NCBI RefSeq assembly: GCF_900156065.1
Contig: NZ_FTNF01000001.1
Span: 186,001 to 250,000 of the forward strand
Length of the DNA stretch: 64,000 nucleotides
Direction of reading: 5' to 3'
Source: Micromonospora avicenniae
Lineage (GTDB): Bacteria > Actinomycetota > Actinomycetes > Mycobacteriales > Micromonosporaceae
Shown here: positions 50,225-64,000 of the stretch, piece by piece
Position numbering within the stretch: position 1 is the first letter of the stretch
Layout: the number at the start of each line of letters is the position of its first letter
Notes under the pieces: model-generated
What the model was told of the DNA's origin: nothing
Databases searched by the model: none
The model's input: the letters and a program-made list of their open reading frames with translations, nothing else
Position numbers and translations under genes: made by a program

Positions 50225-51064
50225 TTAGCCGCGCTTGCGGGTGGCGTAGCGACGGCGGACGATCAGCCGGTCACTCGGCTGGCCCTTACGGCGGGTGCGG
50301 CCCTCGGGCTTACCCTGCGGGTTGACCGGGTGGCGACCACCGGAGGTCTTACCCTCACCACCACCATGCGGGTGGTCGACGGGGTTCATGGCGACACCAC
50401 GGACGGTCGGGCGCTTGCCCTTCCACCGCATACGGCCGGCCTTACCCCAGTTGATGTTCGACTGGTCGGCGTTGCCGATCTCGCCCACGCTCGCGCGGCA
50501 GCGCACGTCGACCCGCCGGATCTCACCGGACGGCATGCGCAGGGTCGCGTACGCGCCCTCCCGGCCGAGCAGCTGGATGCCGACGCCGGCCGAGCGGGCC
50601 AGCTTGGCGCCGCCACCCGGACGCAGCTCCACGTTGTGCACGGTCGTACCGACCGGGATGTTGCGCAGCGGCAGGTTGTTGCCCGGCTTGATGTCGGCGC
50701 TCGGACCCGACTCCACGGTGTCGCCCTGCTTCAGGTCCTTCGGCGCGATGATGTAGCGCTTCTCGCCGTCGGCGTAGTGCAGCAGCGCGATACGCGCGGT
50801 GCGGTTCGGGTCGTACTCGATGTGGGCGACCTTCGCCGGCACGCCGTCCTTGTCGACCCGCTTGAAGTCGATCAGACGGTACTGGCGCTTGTGCCCGCCA
50901 CCGTGGTGCCGCGTGGTGATCCGGCCGTGGGCGTTGCGTCCGCCCTTCTTCGGCAGCGGAGCCAGCAGCGACTTCTCGGGCGTCGATCGGGTGATCTCGG
51001 CGAAGTCGGCGACGCTGGAGCCACGCCGGCCCGGCGTCGTCGGCTTGTACTTACGGATAGCCAT
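50225..51064 (-). CDS. rplB: 50S ribosomal protein L2
   Basis: 279 aa. [40 protein letters not shown] and [20 protein letters not shown], the last with the conserved His important for peptidyl transfer. Needed for subunit association. Confidence 0.98.
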   Translation of the reverse strand: MAIRKYKPTTPGRRGSSVADFAEITRSTPEKSLLAPLPKKGGRNAHGRITTRHHGGGHKRQYRLIDFKRVDKDGVPAKVAHIEYDPNRTARIALLHYADGEKRYIIAPKDLKQGDTVESGPSADIKPGNNLPLRNIPVGTTVHNVELRPGGGAKLARSAGVGIQLLGREGAYATLRMPSGEIRRVDVRCRASVGEIGNADQSNINWGKAGRMRWKGKRPTVRGVAMNPVDHPHGGGEGKTSGGRHPVNPQGKPEGRTRRKGQPSDRLIVRRRYATRKRG

Positions 51065-51076
51065 TGTCTACACCCC

Positions 51077-51379
51077 TCAGCTGACCGGGCCGCCGAAGGC
51101 CTCGATACGGTCACCGTCAGCCAGCTTCACCATCGCCCGCTTGGTGTCCTTGCGCTTACCGAACCCGGTACGGGTGCGCTTGCGCTTGCCCTCGCGGTTG
51201 AGCGTGTTGACCGTCAGGACACGGACGTTGAAGATCTGCTGGATAGCGATCTTGATCTCGGTCTTGTTCGCGTCCGGGTGCACCAGGAAGGTGTACCAGT
51301 TGCGGTTCAGCTCGCTGTAGCTCTTCTCCGAGACGACCGGCGCCACGATGATGTCGCGCGGGTCGGCGATCGTGCTCAC
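51077..51379 (-). CDS. rplW: 50S ribosomal protein L23
   Basis: 100 aa. [40 protein letters not shown] and [20 protein letters not shown]. Trigger-factor docking protein at the tunnel exit. Four-bp overlap with rplD. Confidence 0.97.
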   Translation of the reverse strand: MSTIADPRDIIVAPVVSEKSYSELNRNWYTFLVHPDANKTEIKIAIQQIFNVRVLTVNTLNREGKRKRTRTGFGKRKDTKRAMVKLADGDRIEAFGGPVS

Positions 51380-52026
51380 TTGCCACCCTCCTCGGTGGTC
51401 TCGGCGGGAACGCCCAGGAACTCGTCCAGCGCGTCCTTGGTGAAGACCACGTCGTCGGCCACCAACACGTCGTACGTGTTCAGCTGGCCGGCCTCGATCA
51501 GGTGCACCCGCGGCTCGTTGCGCAGCGACACCCAGTTCAGCTCGTCGGTGCTGCTCAGCACGACCAGGACCCGACGGGCCTCGGTCAGCTTCGCCAGGGT
51601 GGCCAGGGCCGCCTTGGTCGACGGCTTCTCGCCCGAGACGAACGCCTCGACGACGTGCACCTGCCCGGCGCGCGCCCGGTCGGAGAGGGCGCCACGCAGC
51701 GCGGCGGCCTTCATCTTCTTCGGGGTCCGCTGGCTGTAGTCGCGCGGCACGGGGCCGTGCACGACGCCACCGCCGGCGAACTGCGGCGCGCGGATCGAGC
51801 CCTGGCGGGCGCGACCGGTGCCCTTCTGCTTGTAGGGCTTCTTGCCGCCACCGGCGACCTCGCCGCGGGTCTTGGCCTTGTGCGTGCCCTGCCGGGCCGC
51901 CGCCAGCTGCGCCACCACGACCTGGTGCATCAGCGCGACGTTGGCCTGCACGTCGAAGATGTCGGCCGGCAGCTCGACCGAGCCGCTCTTCGCCCCTTCG
52001 ACGTTGAGGACGTCAACGGTGCTCAC
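51376..52026 (-). CDS. rplD: 50S ribosomal protein L4
   Basis: 216 aa. [40 protein letters not shown] and [20 protein letters not shown]. The loop lines the exit tunnel. In E. coli L4 autoregulates the S10 leader; whether it does here is unknown. Overlaps rplC and rplW by 4 bp each. Confidence 0.98.
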   Translation of the reverse strand: MSTVDVLNVEGAKSGSVELPADIFDVQANVALMHQVVVAQLAAARQGTHKAKTRGEVAGGGKKPYKQKGTGRARQGSIRAPQFAGGGVVHGPVPRDYSQRTPKKMKAAALRGALSDRARAGQVHVVEAFVSGEKPSTKAALATLAKLTEARRVLVVLSSTDELNWVSLRNEPRVHLIEAGQLNTYDVLVADDVVFTKDALDEFLGVPAETTEEGGK

Positions 52027-52688
52027 TTGGCCACACCGCCCTTCTTCGCCTTGGTCTTGGCCGCCGTGCGGACCAGAACCACCGCGCCCTTGGGACCGGG
52101 GATGGCGCCACGGACGAGCAGCAGGTTGTTCTCGGTGTCGACCGCCTGGACGGTCAGGTTCTGGACGGTGTAGCGCACGCCACCCATCCGGCCCGCCATC
52201 CGGGTGCCCTTGAAGACACGACCCGGGGTGGCGCAGGCGCCGATCGAGCCGGGCGAGCGGTGCTTGCGCTCGACACCGTGGCTGGCGCGCAGACCGTGGA
52301 AGCCGTGCCGCTTCATCGGGCCGGCGTAACCCTTGCCCTTGGTCCGGCCGGTCACGTCGATCGACATGCCCGCCGGGAACTCCTCGACCGTGACCTCCTG
52401 GCCGAGCGAGTAGTCGGCGGCGTCGCTGGTGCGCAGCTCCACGATGTGCCGGCGCGGCGCGATGTCCGCCTTGGCGTAGTGCCCGCTGATCGGCTTCTTC
52501 ACCTTGCGCGGGTCGATCGTGCCGTAAGCCAGCTGGACCGCCGAGTAACCGTCCTTGCCGGCGTCACGAATCTGGCTGATGACGCACGGGCCGGCCTCGA
52601 CCACGGTCACGGGCACAACGCGGTTGTTGTCCCAGACCTGGGTCATGCCGAGCTTTGCGCCCAGGATCCCCTTAACTTGCCTGTCCAT
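52023..52688 (-). CDS. rplC: 50S ribosomal protein L3
   Basis: 221 aa. [20 protein letters not shown], the loop [20 protein letters not shown] near the peptidyl-transferase centre, and [20 protein letters not shown]. Early assembly protein, 11 bp after rpsJ. Confidence 0.98.
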   Translation of the reverse strand: MDRQVKGILGAKLGMTQVWDNNRVVPVTVVEAGPCVISQIRDAGKDGYSAVQLAYGTIDPRKVKKPISGHYAKADIAPRRHIVELRTSDAADYSLGQEVTVEEFPAGMSIDVTGRTKGKGYAGPMKRHGFHGLRASHGVERKHRSPGSIGACATPGRVFKGTRMAGRMGGVRYTVQNLTVQAVDTENNLLLVRGAIPGPKGAVVLVRTAAKTKAKKGGVAK

Positions 52689-52699
52689 TTGTCCGGTCC

Positions 52700-53008
52700 C
52701 TACAGCTTGATCTCGATGTCGACGCCAGCCGGCAGGTCGAGGCGCATGAGCGAGTCGACCGTCTTGGGGGTCGGGTCGATGATGTCGATCAGCCGCTTGT
52801 GCGTACGCATCTCGAAGTGCTCGCGCGAGTCCTTGTACTTGTGCGGCGAGCGGATGACGCAGAAACGGTTGATCTCCGTGGGCAGCGGCACCGGGCCAGC
52901 GACCTGCGCCCCGGTACGCGTCACCGTCTCGACGATCTTCCGAGCCGAGGAGTCGACGACCTCGTGGTCATAGGCCTTGAGCCGGATGCGGATCTTCTGT
53001 CCCGCCAT
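52700..53008 (-). CDS. rpsJ: 30S ribosomal protein S10
   Basis: 102 aa from the ATG at 53008 ([20 protein letters not shown]), after [26 protein letters not shown] and [20 protein letters not shown] are canonical. First gene of the S10 operon; also the NusE subunit of antitermination complexes. Confidence 0.98.
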
Positions 53009-53309
53009 GGTGGCTTCTGTTCCTTCTCTCGATGCCGCTGTGTTGCGGGCACCTGTACCGGCTGGTACAGGTCCACTTCGCCGACCCCCGCGGTCGGGCG
53101 TGTCGCGCCCTCGGGCCAGGCTCCGCCCCGGGCTCCGGGGCGTTCCGACCACGCGGTGGGTCAAGGCGCCGATCGCGATATCGCGACCTGAACGCCGTGC
53201 GAGGGTGGCTGGCGGCGGACCGCCAACCACCCCGCGCTCGACTGTCTCGCCGTCCGGAGGTTCAGTTCAGCTGAACACGGACGGCCAACTGCCGTTACGC
53301 AACCTGACT
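53009..53309 (-). other. Long structured leader of the S10 operon
   Basis: About 295 nt between the predicted transcription start and rpsJ. It contains an 11-bp hairpin with one mismatch (53205-53215 with 53220-53230) and the 14-bp palindrome TCGCGATATCGCGA (53173-53186). No coding sequence is seen. Could host ribosomal-protein feedback control. Confidence 0.5.
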
Positions 53310-53338
53310 AGTATGCCGCACGACCAGCGGGCGGTCTA
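53310..53338 (-). promoter_or_regulatory. Candidate S10 operon promoter
   Basis: -35 TAGACC (53333-53338), 17-nt spacer, -10 CATACT (53310-53315) on the minus strand, just downstream of the tuf stop. Confidence 0.55.
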
Positions 53339-53354
53339 ATCGGGGTTACCTAGT

Positions 53355-54548
53355 TCACTTGATGATCTTGGTGACGAACCCGGCGCCGACGGTGCGGCCA
53401 CCCTCGCGGATCGCGAACTTGAGGTTCTCCTCCATGGCGATGGGCTGGATCAGCTTCACCGCCATGGTGGTGTTGTCACCCGGCATGACCATCTCGGTGC
53501 CCTCGGGGAGCGTGACGACACCGGTGACGTCCGTGGTCCGGAAGTAGAACTGCGGACGGTAGTTCTGGAAGAACGGGGTGTGCCGGCCACCCTCCTCCTT
53601 GGAGAGGATGTAGACGGTCGCCTCGAACTCCGTGTGCGGGGTCGTCGTGCCCGGCTTGACGACCACCATGCCGCGCTCGACGTCCTCGCGCTTGATGCCA
53701 CGCAGCAGCAGACCGACGTTCTCACCCGCGCGGGCCTCGTCGAGCAGCTTGCGGAACATCTCGATACCGGTGCAGACCGTCCGCTGCGACTTCTCGCGGA
53801 TACCGACGATCTCCACCTCCTCGTTCGGCTTGAGCACGCCGCGCTCCGCGCGACCGGTGACGACGGTGCCACGACCGGTGATCGTGAAGACGTCCTCGAT
53901 CGGCATCAGGAACGGCTTGTCGGTCTCGCGCTCCGGCTGCGGGATCGCGGTGTCGACCGCGGTCATCAGGTCCAGGAGCTTCTGGGTCCACTCGGGGTCG
54001 CCCTCGAGGGCCTTCAGCGCCGAGACCCGGACGACCGGCAGGTCGTCACCCGGGTACTCCTGCGAGGAGAGCAGCTCACGAACCTCGAGCTCGACGAGCT
54101 CCAGGAGCTCCTCGTCGTCGACCATGTCGCTCTTGTTGAGCGCCACGACGATGTACGGCACGCCGACCTGGCGGGCCAGCAGCACGTGCTCGCGGGTCTG
54201 CGGCATCGGGCCGTCGGTCGCCGCGACCACCAGGATCGCGCCGTCCATCTGCGCGGCACCGGTGATCATGTTCTTGATGTAGTCGGCGTGACCGGGGCAG
54301 TCGACGTGCGCGTAGTGACGCGCCTCGGTCTGGTACTCGACGTGCGCGATCGAGATCGTGATGCCGCGGGCCTTCTCCTCCGGCGCCTTGTCGATCTCGT
54401 CGAACGGCGTGTACGGGTTCAGGTCCGGGTACTGGTCGTGCAGGACCTTGGTGATGGCCGCCGTCAGCGTCGTCTTACCGTGGTCGATGTGACCAATGGT
54501 GCCGATGTTGACGTGCGGCTTAGTCCGCTCGAACTTCGCCTTCGCCAC
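53355..54548 (-). CDS. tuf: Elongation factor Tu
   Basis: 397 aa. Carries aminoacyl-tRNA to the ribosome. GTPase motifs: GHIDHGKTT near residue 19, [25 protein letters not shown] and NKSDMV. Domains 2 and 3 follow ([35 protein letters not shown]). ATG at 54548 with an AGGAGG upstream. 216 bp after fusA; no clear own promoter seen, though a hairpin lies in the gap. Confidence 0.99.
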   Translation of the reverse strand: MAKAKFERTKPHVNIGTIGHIDHGKTTLTAAITKVLHDQYPDLNPYTPFDEIDKAPEEKARGITISIAHVEYQTEARHYAHVDCPGHADYIKNMITGAAQMDGAILVVAATDGPMPQTREHVLLARQVGVPYIVVALNKSDMVDDEELLELVELEVRELLSSQEYPGDDLPVVRVSALKALEGDPEWTQKLLDLMTAVDTAIPQPERETDKPFLMPIEDVFTITGRGTVVTGRAERGVLKPNEEVEIVGIREKSQRTVCTGIEMFRKLLDEARAGENVGLLLRGIKREDVERGMVVVKPGTTTPHTEFEATVYILSKEEGGRHTPFFQNYRPQFYFRTTDVTGVVTLPEGTEMVMPGDNTTMAVKLIQPIAMEENLKFAIREGGRTVGAGFVTKIIK

Positions 54549-54620
54549 TGGTGTCCTCCTGTGGACTGTTTGGTTCGTACGCCCGGCGCGCCGTTCGGCG
54601 CTTAGGACTCTGTCGACAGC

Positions 54621-54644
54621 CTTTCCGGCCTTTCGGCCGGAGAG
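54621..54644 (-). terminator. Hairpin between fusA and tuf
   Basis: TCCGGCC (54624-54630) pairs with GGCCGGA (54635-54641); weaker outer pairs extend it. On the transcript the loop is GAAA, a GNRA tetraloop. No U-tract. More likely a leader or processing element than a terminator. Confidence 0.4.
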
Positions 54645-54764
54645 CTTTTCGTGGGTTCTGCGGCGATGAAGCCTACAGGCCCGGTCTCACGCAGCCCTAC
54701 CGTGGTGGTCGCGGGCGGGGAGAACCCTCCCGCGACCACACACGGTCATCAGCTCAGGTGAGCG

Positions 54765-56861
<2,097 letters not shown>

Positions 56862-56901
56862 TTCAATCCCTACTTATCGTCGTCTCGACTCAACTGGTGG
56901 C

Positions 56902-56930
56902 GGTTCCGGCGCCCGGTGGGCGCCGGAACC
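56902..56930 (-). terminator. Intercistronic hairpin rpsG-fusA
   Basis: 12-bp perfect stem (56902-56913 with 56919-56930), 5-nt loop, 6 nt past the rpsG stop. May attenuate or process the str transcript ahead of fusA. Confidence 0.5.
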
Positions 56931-56936
56931 AGGGTG

Positions 56937-57407
56937 TTACCAGCGGTAGTGCGCGAAGGCCTTGTTGGACTCGGCCATCTTGTGCGTGTCCTCGCGCCGC
57001 TTGACGGCGGCACCGAGGCCGTTGCTCGCGTCCAGCAGCTCGTTCATCAGCCGCTCGACCATGGTCTTCTCACGGCGGGCGCGCGAGTAGGTCACCAGCC
57101 AGCGCAGACCGAGGGTGGTCGCACGGGCGGGCCGGACCTCGACCGGAACCTGGTAGGTCGCGCCACCGACACGGCGGCTGCGGACCTCGAGGGTCGGCTT
57201 CACGTTGTCCATCGCCCGCTTGAGCGTCACGACGGGGTCGGTGCCGGACTTCTCGCGGCAGCCCTCCAGGGCCGCGTACACGATGCTCTCGGCGAGCTGA
57301 CGCTTGCCGCGCAGCAGAATCTTGTTCACCAGCTGGGTGACCAGCGGCGAGTTGTACACCGGGTCAGCGACCAGCGGCCGCCGCGGAGCGGGTCCCTTAC
57401 GCGGCAT
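56937..57407 (-). CDS. rpsG: 30S ribosomal protein S7
   Basis: 156 aa. [60 protein letters not shown] and [20 protein letters not shown]. Nucleates the 30S head. One bp after rpsL. Confidence 0.98.
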   Translation of the reverse strand: MPRKGPAPRRPLVADPVYNSPLVTQLVNKILLRGKRQLAESIVYAALEGCREKSGTDPVVTLKRAMDNVKPTLEVRSRRVGGATYQVPVEVRPARATTLGLRWLVTYSRARREKTMVERLMNELLDASNGLGAAVKRREDTHKMAESNKAFAHYRW

Positions 57408-57408
57408 G

Positions 57409-57783
57409 TCAGCTCTTCTCCTTCTTCGCGCCGTAACGGCTACGCGCCTGCTTACGGTTACGAACGCCCTGGGTGTCCAGCGAGCCGCGGACGATCTTGT
57501 AACGCACGCCGGGGAGGTCCTTCACACGACCGCCACGGACGAGCACGATCGAGTGCTCCTGGAGGTTGTGCCCGACGCCCGGGATGTAGGCGGTCACCTC
57601 GATCTGGCTGCTGAGCTTGACACGAGCGACCTTGCGCAGCGCCGAGTTCGGCTTCTTCGGGGTGGTGGTGTACACGCGGGTGCACACGCCGCGCCGCTGG
57701 GGGGACCCCTTCAGCGCAGGGGTCTTCGTCTTGGTCGTCTTGGCCTGGCGGCCCTTTCGGACCAACTGCTGAATGGTGGGCAC
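57409..57783 (-). CDS. rpsL: 30S ribosomal protein S12
   Basis: 124 aa from the GTG at 57783 ([20 protein letters not shown]). Decoding-centre protein. [14 protein letters not shown] and [20 protein letters not shown] keep lysine at the two positions where change gives streptomycin resistance, so the allele looks wild type. First gene of the str operon. Confidence 0.98.
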   Translation of the reverse strand: MPTIQQLVRKGRQAKTTKTKTPALKGSPQRRGVCTRVYTTTPKKPNSALRKVARVKLSSQIEVTAYIPGVGHNLQEHSIVLVRGGRVKDLPGVRYKIVRGSLDTQGVRNRKQARSRYGAKKEKS

Positions 57784-58057
57784 CGGGTTTCTCCGCTCCC
57801 TTCGGCCGCTGCGAGGCGACCGCGCCGTCTGCTCGTTAGCCGGCCTGATGGACGGCTCTCCTACCTTCCAACCGGGGCCACCTGGCGGGGTCCCAGCACC
57901 CGCGGTCGGGCGTGTCGCCCGGGTCGCGGTCCCGGCGTCCGGCGCTCGCGCGCTACCGGGTCTGTCACCGGCACGCGGGTCGCCCCGAGCCGGCTCTTTG
58001 GCTTGTTCCGTGCCACCGCTCGATCTCCGGAACACCGGCTCCAGCGCACGCACGAGT

Positions 58058-58077
58058 TGCCCGGGCTAGCCCGGGCA
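58058..58077 (-). promoter_or_regulatory. Palindrome at the str mRNA 5' end
   Basis: A 20-bp perfect palindrome built on GCCCGGGCTAGCCCGGGC lies immediately after the predicted start site (about 58080). It would fold the very 5' end of the message, or could be an operator. Confidence 0.5.
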
Positions 58078-58086
58078 CAAGAGGAA

Positions 58087-58115
58087 AGGGTACCTACCAC
58101 AGCCGCCCAGGTCAA
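58087..58115 (-). promoter_or_regulatory. Promoter of the str operon
   Basis: -35 TTGACC (58110-58115), 17-nt spacer, -10 TACCCT (58087-58092) on the minus strand, resembling strong actinobacterial housekeeping promoters. Confidence 0.6.
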
Positions 58116-58484
58116 AACGGAGTGGTCCGTCGAACCACGCCACCGCGGCCGTCGGGGTCCGTCCCGCCTGTGCACCCCTGATGGGCACCTAACGCACACA
58201 AGTGTACCGGCTTCCCAGGCGTACGGCCCGCCAGCCCCGTGAGCCCACCATCACCCCACCGTCACCGGTCATCCCGATCCGGACAGCCGTGCCGGTCGCG
58301 GCACGGCCAGCACATCCGGTCGGCTTCCCCCGCCGCTCACCCCCGCGTCTGTGCACCGCCGTCCGGCTCGACCCGGTCCAAGCGGTGACACGGGTCACCC
58401 GCAGTGCGGAACGAATCCGCCTCGGGTGGGCTCCCGGTCCGCCGCCGTTCCCGGCCCTGGCGAAGAGCCAGGTTCTCCCCAGCG

Positions 58485-59384
58485 TCAGCTCAGCGAGAAC
58501 AGCAGCGCCAGCCCCAGCCCGATCAGAGAGAGCACCAGTCCCGCCCCGCCACAACTGGCCCCGGAGACGGCCAGCCCCCGGCCGGTGAACCGTACGGCCG
58601 GCGGCGGTAGCGGCCGGCGGATCTGCCGCAGCGCGAGCATCCCGGCAGCGATCGCACCGGCCCCGGTGAGCACGCCGAGCAGGGCGAACGCACCGGCCGC
58701 CCAGACGCCCGTCCAGCTGCCCCCGGTCACCCCGAAGCAGATGACCAGGACCGACACCAGGATCGAGGCGATGCCCGCCACCAGCGCACCGACCGCCAGC
58801 CCGGAGGTGACCGGCGGTACCCCCAGGTGCACCACCCCGAACGGGGTGCCGGCCACCGGCTCCACCCGCTTCGGGGCCAGCGGCTGGGCATCGGTGGGCG
58901 GTGGCACGCGCGGAACCGGCGGAGCACCCCAGCTCGGCGCTCCTGGCGCGGCCCCGCTCGGCCCTCCCGGCGCACCCCACGGGCCGGGCCCGGCATGTGT
59001 CGGCGCACCCCAGGCGGCGGGACCGGGCGGGACGCCCGGGCCGGGCGAAACCGGCGCACCCCACGGGGGCAGCCCTCGACCGGGCGCACCCGCAGAACCC
59101 CAACCGGGCGCAGGCGCACCCCAACCGGGGGGCCCGGACGCACCACCCTGACATGGCGAGACGGGTGCACCCCAGCCCGGTTGCGCGGGCTGACCCTGCG
59201 ACGGGGGCGCACCCCAACCGGGCTGCGCGGCCGGCGGACCCGAAGCCCAGGGGGACGCGGCGGGAGTCTGCGGCGAGTCGGCCGATGGTGCCACGGATCC
59301 GGCGTGCCCGGACGCATCGGCATCGTCCGGGCGGTCGGACGGCTGCGGATGGTCATCCGACGGGGGCCGCGCCGGTTCCGTCAC
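58485..59384 (-). CDS. DUF4190-like membrane protein with Gly-Trp-Gly-Ala-Pro repeats
   Basis: 299 aa from the GTG at 59384 with GGAGGAGG. Residues about 1-185 are Pro/Gly/Ala-rich with many imperfect copies of GWGAP or PWGAP, probably disordered and cytoplasmic. The C-terminal 110 residues hold about three TM segments (SGLAVGALVAGIASILVSVL; VWAAGAFALLGVLTGAGAIA; CGGAGLVLSLIGLGLALLF) as in DUF4190 proteins. Function unknown; similar repeat-headed proteins are common in actinobacteria. Confidence 0.75.
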   Translation of the reverse strand: MTEPARPPSDDHPQPSDRPDDADASGHAGSVAPSADSPQTPAASPWASGPPAAQPGWGAPPSQGQPAQPGWGAPVSPCQGGASGPPGWGAPAPGWGSAGAPGRGLPPWGAPVSPGPGVPPGPAAWGAPTHAGPGPWGAPGGPSGAAPGAPSWGAPPVPRVPPPTDAQPLAPKRVEPVAGTPFGVVHLGVPPVTSGLAVGALVAGIASILVSVLVICFGVTGGSWTGVWAAGAFALLGVLTGAGAIAAGMLALRQIRRPLPPPAVRFTGRGLAVSGASCGGAGLVLSLIGLGLALLFSLS

Positions 59385-59489
59385 GAGTGCCTCCTCCTTC
59401 GCTTCGGCCGTCACCGACGCGACGGACAGGAGCCAGGCTACCGCCGGGGCTGGCACCGACCGCCCCCGAGCGCGGACCCCTCCCCCGGA

Positions 59490-59858
59490 TCAGTCGACGT
59501 TCGACGGGTAGTCGTGCCCGATCGGCGAGTGGGCCAGCCGGACCACCGCGATCACCACCAGTGCCACCAGGGCGACCGCCGCGAGCAGCAGCCCGGTCCA
59601 GGCCAACCGCTCCCCCCGCCGCAGCCACGTGGCGCCGGTGAGGAACCCACCCGAGGCGTACGCCTCACGGCGCGCCTGCCGGGAGAGTTGCAGCGCCACG
59701 GTGGCCGGCACGATCCCGCCGATGAAGAGGCCGGTCAGCGCGGCGATCAGTCCGAGCGCGAACACCGCCCGGGTCTTCGTGGCGCGGACCGGCTCAGGGT
59801 CGAGCGGATGGCGCGGCCCCTGTTGGGCGACGGGCACCTGCCCCGGCGCGGTGGTCAT
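59490..59858 (-). CDS. Small two-TM membrane protein
   Basis: About 122 aa from the ATG at 59858 (59867 and 59870 are alternatives; no strong ribosome site). TM1 VFALGLIAALTGLFIGGIVP, a polar basic loop ALQLSRQARREAYASGG, TM2 AWTGLLLAAVALVALVVIAV. The pattern resembles the membrane half of DUF4190-like proteins, and it lies next to one. Function unknown. Confidence 0.65.
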   Translation of the reverse strand: MTTAPGQVPVAQQGPRHPLDPEPVRATKTRAVFALGLIAALTGLFIGGIVPATVALQLSRQARREAYASGGFLTGATWLRRGERLAWTGLLLAAVALVALVVIAVVRLAHSPIGHDYPSNVD

Positions 59859-59949
59859 GGTCCCCATCATGCCCCGGTCGGCACGGCACCGTGACCCCAG
59901 CCGCCGGCCCGGCAGTTCCGGCCGGCCCTGCACATCGGAGGGTGTGGTG

Positions 59950-60246
59950 CGCTGCAGCAGGGTGAGCAGGGCGATTGGCGACGAGATCTTGGTAGGCGGT
60001 GACGAACTCGGTCAGTTCCGCCGCAGTGAGCTGGAAGAGGTGCGCCGGCCGGTGCCCGCCGCATACCCCTGGGGTGGGTAGGTGGGGGCGGACCAACCAC
60101 GCCGGGTCGGCCGCCAGGGCCGGGCCCGCCCGCGTCCCCCACCGGCGTCCTCCATGAAGCCGTAGCGGGCGAGCCGGCGGAGGTGGAAGGAACAGGCCGT
60201 CGCGCTCTCCCCGATCAGCTCGCCGGCTTGGGTGGCTGTCAGGGGG
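59950..60246 (-). pseudogene. Remnant of an ArsR-like winged-helix regulator
   Basis: From about 60246 downward one frame reads LTATQAGELIGESATACSFH then LRRLARYGFMEDAGGGRGRA and RPWR, a clear winged-helix DNA-binding core. The frame then runs into unrelated sequence and stops. A second frame resumes with HLFQLTAAELTEFVTAYQDL, similar to the downstream region of the same family. The N-terminal part is missing, with the rpoC terminator at that edge. So the gene is truncated and frameshifted. A sequencing error could explain the frameshift but not the missing start. Confidence 0.6.
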
Positions 60247-60259
60247 GCACCACCAGAAA

Positions 60260-60297
60260 ACGACGAGGCCCCCGGCGGATGCCGGGGGCCTCGTCGT
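60260..60297 (-). terminator. rho-independent terminator of rpoC
   Basis: 17-bp perfect stem (60260-60276 with 60281-60297), 4-nt loop, and TTTT directly after the stem on the minus strand. 9 nt past the rpoC stop. The best terminator in the window. Confidence 0.92.
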
Positions 60298-60306
60298 GCG
60301 TGCTGT

Positions 60307-64000
<3,694 letters not shown>

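Larger units (their letters stand above)
57784..58484. other. 701-bp region: str leader, promoter and upstream spacer
   Basis: From rpsL outward: a leader of about 297 nt, a palindrome at the predicted 5' end, the str promoter, then about 370 bp of spacer up to the stop of the next gene. The spacer holds a small GGTGAC/GTCACC inverted repeat (58384-58399) and a weak CCTGGC/GCCAGG hairpin (58456-58472) just past the DUF4190-like gene. No further gene is supported. Confidence 0.55.

Noticed and set aside
58384..58399. GGTGAC/GTCACC inverted repeat as a regulator operator
   Set aside because: Only six pairs, far from either start codon; such short repeats are expected by chance in GC-rich spacers.

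Overview
This 64 kb window is very GC-rich, uses many GTG and TTG starts, and carries an actinobacterial S10-spc-alpha-str ribosomal protein supercluster. It also has a conservon-type G-protein signalling operon, an F420/LLM-type oxidoreductase and many DUF742/DUF1707/DUF4190-like proteins. Together these suggest a Micromonosporaceae chromosome (Micromonospora or a close relative). That assignment is inferred from gene content and protein style, not from a search. No phage, IS element, CRISPR array, tRNA or rRNA gene was seen.

Layout. Positions 1-2343 (minus) hold glmM (cut by the window edge), rpsI and rplM. Positions 2605-3145 (minus) hold a MazEF-type toxin-antitoxin pair. Positions 3374-7894 (minus) are a four-gene conservon: sensor-kinase-like CvnA, roadblock CvnB, DUF742 CvnC and small GTPase CvnD. 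An orphan amino-acid-binding-type lipoprotein runs divergently at 8342-9523. Positions 9639-13931 are a divergent locus: an NMT1/SsuA-type lipoprotein and an SsuC-type permease on one strand, and an ATPase, an LLM oxidoreductase and a small cupin, coupled by ATGA overlaps, on the other. A large membrane protein with a disordered tail follows.

Positions 16391-22641 (minus) are a complete TPP-riboswitch-controlled thiamine operon, thiE-thiO-thiS-thiG-tenI-thiD-thiC, with a recognisable promoter just upstream of the riboswitch. Positions 22902-28745 encode a 1947-residue secreted multidomain protein (ThuA, sorbosone-dehydrogenase-type propeller, PKD, CBM6-like, two concanavalin-like and Ig-like modules). 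A small exported, membrane-anchored protein follows, then a dense cluster of simple and inverted repeats (29353-29730). Next come an aldo/keto reductase, an ABC-F ATPase, a methyltransferase, a one-TM protein and truA.

Positions 35311-57783 (minus) are the ribosomal and translation supercluster, read from high to low coordinate: rpsL-rpsG-fusA-tuf (str), the S10 operon rpsJ to rpsQ, the spc operon rplN to rplO, secY-adk-map, a DUF1707 gene, infA-rpmJ-rpsM-rpsK-rpsD-rpoA-rplQ. Candidate sigma-70-type promoters with 17-nt spacers precede rpsJ and rpsL, each with a leader of about 300 nt. Strong hairpins mark several internal boundaries. Beyond rpsL lie two small membrane-protein genes, the remains of an ArsR-like regulator, a textbook terminator, and rpoC running off the right edge.

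Most genes are ordinary core functions. The least explained material is the NMT1-transporter/LLM/cupin locus, the 23-bp palindrome inside the tenI tail, the repeat cluster at 29.35-29.73 kb with tandem duplications that include stop codons, and the long structured leaders of the ribosomal operons.
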